Source of the DNA: Trachipleistophora hominis
Lineage: Eukaryota > Microsporidia > Pleistophoridae
Reading direction: 5' to 3'
Assembly (NCBI GenBank): GCA_000316135.1
Contig: JH994016.1
Location: 1,073-14,051 of the forward strand
DNA: 12,979 nucleotides
Positions 8,450 through 12,979 of this stretch are shown here, in pieces. Both the position numbers and the translations under genes were made by a program. The notes beneath the pieces were generated by a model. The model worked only from the letters and a program-made list of their open reading frames with translations. It was not told the DNA's origin and made no database searches. Positions within the stretch are counted from its first letter, which is position 1; the number at the start of each line of letters is the position of its first letter.

Positions 8450-9356
8450 AAAACGCCTTCATTTACCTTTTATCATTTCATTCTTACGTGTACTCTTCTG
8501 GTTCATCTGTACTGACTATAATAATCTGTTTTTGATTATTCTCCTAGTTCTTTTCTTTTTCTGCTATGATTTAAAAATCATAATCCTCTCTAAGCTATTA
8601 ATTTATCTTTATATAAAGTATAACAGACTCACTTGTAATTACAATGTTAGATACATTAATGTTATCTATAGTTGGACTGTGTATGAAGGCTAGTGCTTAA
8701 AGAGAGACCAGATAATGATACTAAAGGTGTATAATTGTAATTTTTTATTTTTACATTCTTTGATATTACATGTCATACTTAATTAATGATACGTAATAAA
8801 ACATTATTTACTGGTTGTCTTATCCTACAGAAAAACACGAGTTAGGAAGAATGACTGGTATAAAATAGAGAATAATGTAGTAGGACATGTAATTCGTTTG
8901 TTAAGTGATACATGTTACACCATGAGATACTTATTTAAGTGATTGAATGGGAAAGATTGGTTCAGGGCTAACTGTGCTAATCGAACGTGTTTCTAGAAAA
9001 GAATTGAAACAAAGAGGAAAGTAAATTTTACGAACTTTCATTAATTTAAACTTTTCATTCTAGGAAATGAATGGCACTGCTTAATTCTTATAGAAACAAC
9101 GAGGACAAGAATGAAAAATATAAGAGTAAAACCCGTTATGTAGATTCACTTGCAGGTGTATGATATATTTAACATAAAATACATCACTTTAAGATACTTG
9201 TTTTCACGATTTGACCATGATAAAAGTTTAATATTGGAGATTTATTCGAGATCTCATGTCAGTCAATTCTGGTTGCATAGATCATTGTGGGTAGTAGTTC
9301 GTGAGGATGTTGCTACTACGATTAAGCAATGCTGTGATTCGTCTTACATCATGTAA
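8436..9356 (+). pseudogene. Decayed gene, second part: one frame with scattered stops
   Basis: A single plus frame runs 307 codons with stops only at 8691, 8784, 8787, 8940, 8994, 9042, 9141 and the terminal 9354; roughly three times more would be expected by chance at about 70% A+T. The first 85 codons are open, lack an ATG, and encode two hydrophobic, membrane-like stretches (for example NLFLIILLVLFFFCYDL). Later segments read as ordinary protein, such as WYKIENNVVGHVIRLLSD, and the last 68 codons (9150-9353) are open. The final part, HVSQFWLHRSLW then VREDVATTIKQC, faintly resembles the zinc-binding region of retroelement integrases. It may continue the gene beginning at 7629, joined by one more frameshift, or be a separate relic. 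Confidence 0.5.
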
Positions 9357-9636
9357 TTTTAGTTGCAATCTTAGTATAGGTCATTCTATTTCGTATGCAT
9401 CCCGCTAAATTGTGCCAAACCGCAAGACCTTTTTCTAATTTTTTATCTTCTTCGAATGAAATGATGTAATTTTAGAACTGCAACGATTAAAATTATAAAG
9501 GCGTTTTTCCAATTTTCCTATGCTATATATGCATTCTCATTATAAAAGTTCTAATTACTTTAATTTCTAATACAATATATACAACCACCTTTAAGTACTT
9601 CTTCTTTTGAAAGTTCAAAATAGCTGGAATGTTGCT
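9357..9636. other. Short spacer between opposing gene relics
   Basis: No gene is visible. A 20-bp word, ATGTAATTTTAG followed by a TGCAA-type end, occurs at about 9351-9367 and 9464-9483. A second loosely similar pair (TTTTTCTAATTTT near 9430 and TTTTTCCAATTTT near 9505) follows each copy, hinting at an old duplication of about 100 bp. Confidence 0.4.
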
Positions 9637-10398
9637 TTAAGAATTATATTTTGCTTTATTTAGGTTCTCATAAAGATTATACGACGGATCAATCAGTTTT
9701 AGTGTTTCCTCTAGAGAACCAACCAATAGGTTATGGACTGATTTTATGGTTTCAATTCTTTTTTTCAGTCTTTCATCTAAACAATACAATTTTTTGTAAC
9801 TGATAGAGATGCCAAAGAGATAGGCGTAATTTTCTTTCAAGTTTGTCGGGAAGCTTCATTTTCAATTTCAATACTAAGCCTATTGATTAAATCTTTAAAA
9901 TCCTTCATTACATTGAATAAATTACAAGAGTTCCTAATTGTGGTTAAAAGACGTCCAATTTGCACATTTGAATAAGATACTTCTGGAACGGAGGTTTCTA
10001 GATCACGAGGCACTGCAATTTTAAGTATAGACCTAAGATCAAAAAGAATATTCTGGCATTCGCTAGAATTATACTCATGATGATCATTATATGCTCTTCA
10101 CTTTTCTTTTCTATTCTTAAATAACATTGTTCTGGCTGTATAACACCAGGTTGATCGTTACTATATCTTGTTTGGCTACAAGATATTTATATTTGGCATA
10201 AATTTACGCTTGCTCTATCATGTTTACTGACGATTTCATAATATTATCATCATTTTCATTGATCCCATGAGATTTTAATGTTTTCATTGGTTGTTGTTTC
10301 ATACGTGTTAAGCAATTGAGGACTGTTAGTGAAAACATGGTCACCTTACTTGTATTTTTGATTCCGATATGAGTTCTATCAAAAGAATTTTTGATCAT
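9637..10398 (-). pseudogene. Decayed minus-strand gene of unknown family
   Basis: Reading from right to left, a 64-codon frame starts at ATG 10398. An overlapping frame from about 10342 reads as protein (TRYSNDQPGVIQPEQCYL near 10170-10115) with several stops. An 86-codon open frame covers 10097-9840 (for example KIAVPRDLETSVPEVSY and LLTTIRNSCNLFNVMKDF). A final open frame from 9840 to TAA 9637 begins LKENYAYLFGISISYKKL. The last two frames abut with a one-base shift at about 9840, so they look like one protein interrupted by a single frameshift. The frame at 9840 has no ATG at its head. The sequence is charged and probably helical; no domain is recognised. Confidence 0.5.
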
Positions 10399-10932
10399 CT
10401 AAGCAGATGATAATAAAAAGGAGGTTTTATTTCTAAATACTATACTCAATCATATAATGTTTATAAACGAAAAGAGAGAATGAATATATTGAATTATATA
10501 AAATGTACATTATCATAAGATTCCTTTTTATAATGCATTTTACTATCACCAAAGAATATTTTTATTTATGAACACTGGTACTAAATAATAAATTAAATAT
10601 CTTTGCCAGCATTTAATATTCGTGTAATTATAAAAAATTAACATGGGGAACGTTTGTTAGTGGAAACGTTTACGGTTGCTATTACTGCTGCGTAATGAAC
10701 AACTAATCATTTAATTTATTGCTTTATTTACATCTCTCTATTCGTAAATAGTTGACTAGAAATATTGTAAATATTAAAATGTAAATAGAACAAACAGTAC
10801 AGCGTTAAAATACCATTAAAAATTTATTTTTTAACCATTTGATATCCTAACAATGGTTTTAAATATTATTTTTCATATCAAAATCGTTACATAATGATTA
10901 TTCATTTCCTCAGTAAGAAATTTAATTGATAA
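10399..10932. other. Intergenic region, nothing definite
   Basis: A+T-rich sequence with no convincing gene. A short plus-strand frame at 10643 (ATGGGGAACGTTTG) reaches a TAG after five codons, then reads on for about seventeen codons; it may be another relic but is too short to call. One copy of the AAATACCATTAAA word is at 10808. On the minus strand a C/T-rich run (ACCTCCTTTTTATTATC) lies about 25 bases before the ATG at 10398. Confidence 0.4.
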
Positions 10933-11159
10933 TTTATCATTAATGTTCTAAAATGTTGTTCACCAATAGAAATGGATGAAATGAAGAGAAACTGTTTATA
11001 TTTATCAAAATTGTATATTACATTACATGCAGAGGTAAGGCTCATTATTATCAAGCAATTACAAACTTTCCTTAACAATTGCGCTAAAATACCATTAAAC
11101 TAGCCAGAAAGAAATAAAATTCTTTTATCATACTTAAATACCATTAAATTAGTCAGAGA
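10808..11159 (+). repeat. Three dispersed copies of AAATACCATTAAA
   Basis: The 13-bp word is found at 10808, 11087 and 11136. The last two extend to 24 bp with three mismatches (continuing as TTAGTCAGAGA or CTAGCCAGAAA, 49 bp apart). The first two share the preceding GCG(T/C)TAA. In one frame they encode NTIKLARKK and NTIKLVREGK, so they may be remnants of a repeated protein segment. Confidence 0.55.
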
Positions 11160-12030
11160 AGGAAAGACCACTCAAATATGAAAATAAACATTTCTAACAG
11201 CAAGGGAGAACATTCGTTTTTTACATGTTCTATCGTATAAGAACATCCTGTATGAGACACTTATCCTGTTTGGTTTATTTAGCAACGTTGATTACATGAC
11301 TGTGAATAAAAAGAAAATTTGCGAATTAATTGATGAGTTCAGAACAAAACTAACAATTCTATTTTACTTTTTTGTAAGAAATAACAAGTTTGATTTTTTG
11401 TTCTGGAACTCATTCAACAGTCTTTTACAATCGATATTTAAAAAAAACCGTACGCTGGCTGAGAGTTACTTTTGAATCCTTGTCAATAAAATGACTGACC
11501 TACAAGACTTTGAAAGGTAAGATTTTATTTTTTTATGTGTACACTCATTGAATCTTAGAGTTTATAAATGGAATAGCACAACTTGTCCCTGTATAGAACA
11601 ATTACATGGTGCAATTTCTATTATACAACCAATTTAAACCATAATAGGTATAACATATCTTCTTGCAACAAGAAAAATCATACCGCTGCTTCTGAGAGTG
11701 CCATTTCTGTAGGATTACCAATTAGAAAATGAAGTACATTTGAAGAAGGTTGTGAATTCTTACAGTGCAATATAAAATTATACAGTTGCACTTTTTAATG
11801 TTACTTTTATAATATTTAATAGCTGTACAATTTCATTTGTGAGATGAAAAAATTACTTGTTAGTTTTTTAAAGGAATTTACATATTTTTTCTTTTAATTC
11901 TAATGGTTGGTCACAGTGGACTAGAAGAATGCGTTTGATTAGGTGGTGTGAAGAATATAATTAAGTTGATTTTTAGTTAAAGAAGGAACTTTCATTATAT
12001 CCTCTTAATAATCCAATAGAGAGGCATTAA
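10933..12030 (+). pseudogene. Decayed plus-strand gene, 366 codons in one frame
   Basis: One frame runs from 10933 to TAA 12028 with internal stops at 11101, 11179, 11185, 11473, 11518, 11635, 11710, 11773, 11845, 11869, 11962 and 11974. Two stretches are long and open: 56 codons to 11101 (with ATG at 10972) and 95 codons from 11188 to 11473 (ATG at 11296). Text on both sides of the stops is protein-like: ERNKILLSYLNTIKLVRE, YKNILYETLILFGLF, KKKICELIDEFRTKL, MTDLQDFER, VYKWNSTTCPCIEQLHG. All three stop codons occur, so a simple code change does not explain it. A neighbouring frame from 11521 to about 11780 has around three times as many stops. The family is not recognised; decay appears to be mainly by substitution. 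Confidence 0.5.
11330..11417. repeat. Imperfect inverted repeat inside a gene relic
   Basis: The left arm, 11330-11349 (TTGATGAGTTCAGAACAAAA), pairs with 11396-11417 along its whole length with two single-base bulges, leaving a 46-base loop. It lies within the long open part of the 10933-12030 relic. It may be a hairpin or the trace of an inverted duplication. Confidence 0.6.
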
Positions 12031-12186
12031 AATATAATTAAAATATCATAAAAAGTTATAAAAGAACATTTCTGGTTGTTTTAAGACTGAAATTATGGAA
12101 GGCGTTTTATAAAGTATTTTTGCCTATAAAATTTAATAATTGCTGTATCGTGGCTTCTTTATGTCCTTTTTGGAAACACAAAAGGT

Positions 12187-12642
12187 CTATTTTTGCGGTG
12201 GATTTTGACCTGGTGCGGTTGGTTCTGGTTTGTTGGCATTTCCTGCACCATTTGCATCATCAGGTCCTTTTCCACCATCATCTGGTTTGTTAGCAGCTCC
12301 CTTATCATTTCCTTCGTTTTTACCCGATCCTTTTACTTGCTGATCCGTGCCATGACCTTTACCACCTGCGCCTTTATTTGTATCCTTATCTATAACACCC
12401 GCTTTCTCATAGAGGTTATTTATCGGTTTTCCATAAAAACTGTTATTTACCTCTTCATCTTTTTTTACCAAATAGTCCTGCAGAGCACTATCCAATCCCA
12501 TTTTCTTCGCTTGTTGCGAATCCATTAACCGGTTCATCTCCTCTTTGTTCTTATGTACACTGTATATATAGCCTGCAGCAAATCCGACAAAAATAAGAAA
12601 TATCAGGAACACTACTATACATAGTAACATTGTAAGGATCAT
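12187..12642 (-). CDS. Small membrane-anchored or secreted protein with Gly/Asn/Lys/Pro-rich tail
   Basis: The protein has 151 residues. Residues 2-25 are strongly hydrophobic (ILTMLLCIVVFLIFLIFVGF) and end in AAGY, so they could be an uncleaved anchor or a signal peptide; basic residues (VHKNK) follow at once. Residues 30-85 are charged and likely helical. Residues about 86-151 are low complexity, dominated by G, N, K, D and P (for example KGSGKNEGNDKGAANKP), ending APGQNPPQK. No domain is recognised. The gene is richer in G+C than its flanks, which supports real coding. The start could be the ATG at 12642 or the in-frame ATG at 12630; both keep the hydrophobic segment. No CCC motif precedes it; a TATA box does. 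Secreted and surface proteins with such tails are common in parasites, but no function is inferred. Confidence 0.72.
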   Translation of the reverse strand: MILTMLLCIVVFLIFLIFVGFAAGYIYSVHKNKEEMNRLMDSQQAKKMGLDSALQDYLVKKDEEVNNSFYGKPINNLYEKAGVIDKDTNKGAGGKGHGTDQQVKGSGKNEGNDKGAANKPDDGGKGPDDANGAGNANKPEPTAPGQNPPQK

Positions 12643-12663
12643 ACAGACATTCGTTGTTTATCC

Positions 12664-12670
12664 TTTTATA
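12664..12670 (-). promoter_or_regulatory. TATA box close to the start of the small membrane-protein gene
   Basis: The minus strand reads CTATAAAAGGATAAACAACG before the gene. The first base of TATAAAA is 28 bases upstream of the ATG at 12642. With the usual 25-30 base distance from TATA box to transcription start, the mRNA would begin at about the ATG, so it would be nearly leaderless. The short ATG-TCT-GTA-TGA frame at 12650 would then lie outside the transcript. Confidence 0.5.
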
Positions 12671-12979
12671 GTTCGTGTTGCCAATGAACTAATAAGGACG
12701 TCTAGAATTGTTCTTAATTCTCCTTTTGACACTGAAACGTTGATTACCATATCCTATTGGCAAAACGGGATTAGTAGAAAAGAGGACGAATCGAATAACG
12801 GAGCATGACAGATCTACTAAGAAATAATATTGTGCTCTGATACATTAAAGATACATGACAAACATGCCGAAAACAATAGATGTGTTGCAATTTATACCTT
12901 GAAAGGAGAATGTTAACTAAGCAATGAGAACGAAAATGGTCTGCGTTTCACAGTAAAGGTTCACAATCGTAAGATATTC
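12671..12979. other. Upstream flank of the membrane-protein gene
   Basis: No gene is visible in any frame to the window end. The region is less A+T-extreme than the 4.0-6.1 kb spacer. No repeat or further promoter element was recognised. Confidence 0.5.

Noticed and set aside
8960..9010. A tRNA-like look near GGTTCAGGGC ... AATCGAACG
   Set aside because: No acceptor stem, anticodon arm or properly spaced T-arm could be paired.
11491..11570. A possible intron donor, GAAAGGTAAGATTTT after MTDLQDFE
   Set aside because: No convincing branch site and acceptor follow at a short distance, and the reading frame simply continues past the TAA in register, which fits decay better.
10933..12030. Stop-codon reassignment (a variant genetic code) to explain long frames with internal stops
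   Set aside because: TAA, TAG and TGA all occur inside the frames, while the three intact genes end normally and contain no internal stops.

Overview
This window looks like nuclear DNA of a small-genome eukaryote, most likely a microsporidian or close relative. The genes are intronless, the spacers are very A+T-rich, and there are no bacterial ribosome-binding sites or operons. The two best genes each carry an ACCCTT motif 4 to 11 bases before the chosen ATG, which resembles the CCC-type start-proximal motif described for microsporidia. No species is claimed. No tRNA, rRNA, CRISPR array or intact mobile element was seen.

Layout. Positions 1-862 are A+T-rich 3' flank. Positions 863-3934 (minus strand) encode an AMP-forming acetyl-CoA synthetase. 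All its catalytic motifs are present, but it is enlarged to about 1023 residues by an N-terminal extension and three long low-complexity insertions. Positions 3995-6127 are an extremely A+T-rich spacer with an array of six near-identical palindromes at the acetyl-CoA synthetase end and a tandem array framed by 31-bp inverted repeats at the other end. Positions 6128-7162 (minus) encode a CCCH zinc-finger protein. Its finger and a central W-x-F-S / S-P-D-E-L-R module suggest a Nup42/NUPL2-like mRNA-export nucleoporin, with an 11-residue charged repeat where FG repeats would be expected.

Positions 7.6-12.0 kb hold no convincing intact gene, but they are not blank. Translating by eye shows long protein-like frames with few stops. 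Two adjacent plus-strand stretches (7629-8449 and 8436-9356), one minus-strand stretch (9637-10398) and one plus-strand stretch (10933-12030) look like decayed genes carrying scattered stops and frameshifts. Their families are not recognised, apart from a weak resemblance to an integrase zinc-binding segment near 9240-9350.

Positions 12187-12642 (minus) encode a small membrane-anchored or secreted protein with a Gly/Asn/Lys/Pro-rich tail. A TATA box lies so close to its ATG that the mRNA would be nearly leaderless.

The genes do not form an obvious pathway. One makes acetyl-CoA from acetate, one probably acts at the nuclear pore, and one is a probable membrane or secreted protein. All intact genes are on the minus strand.
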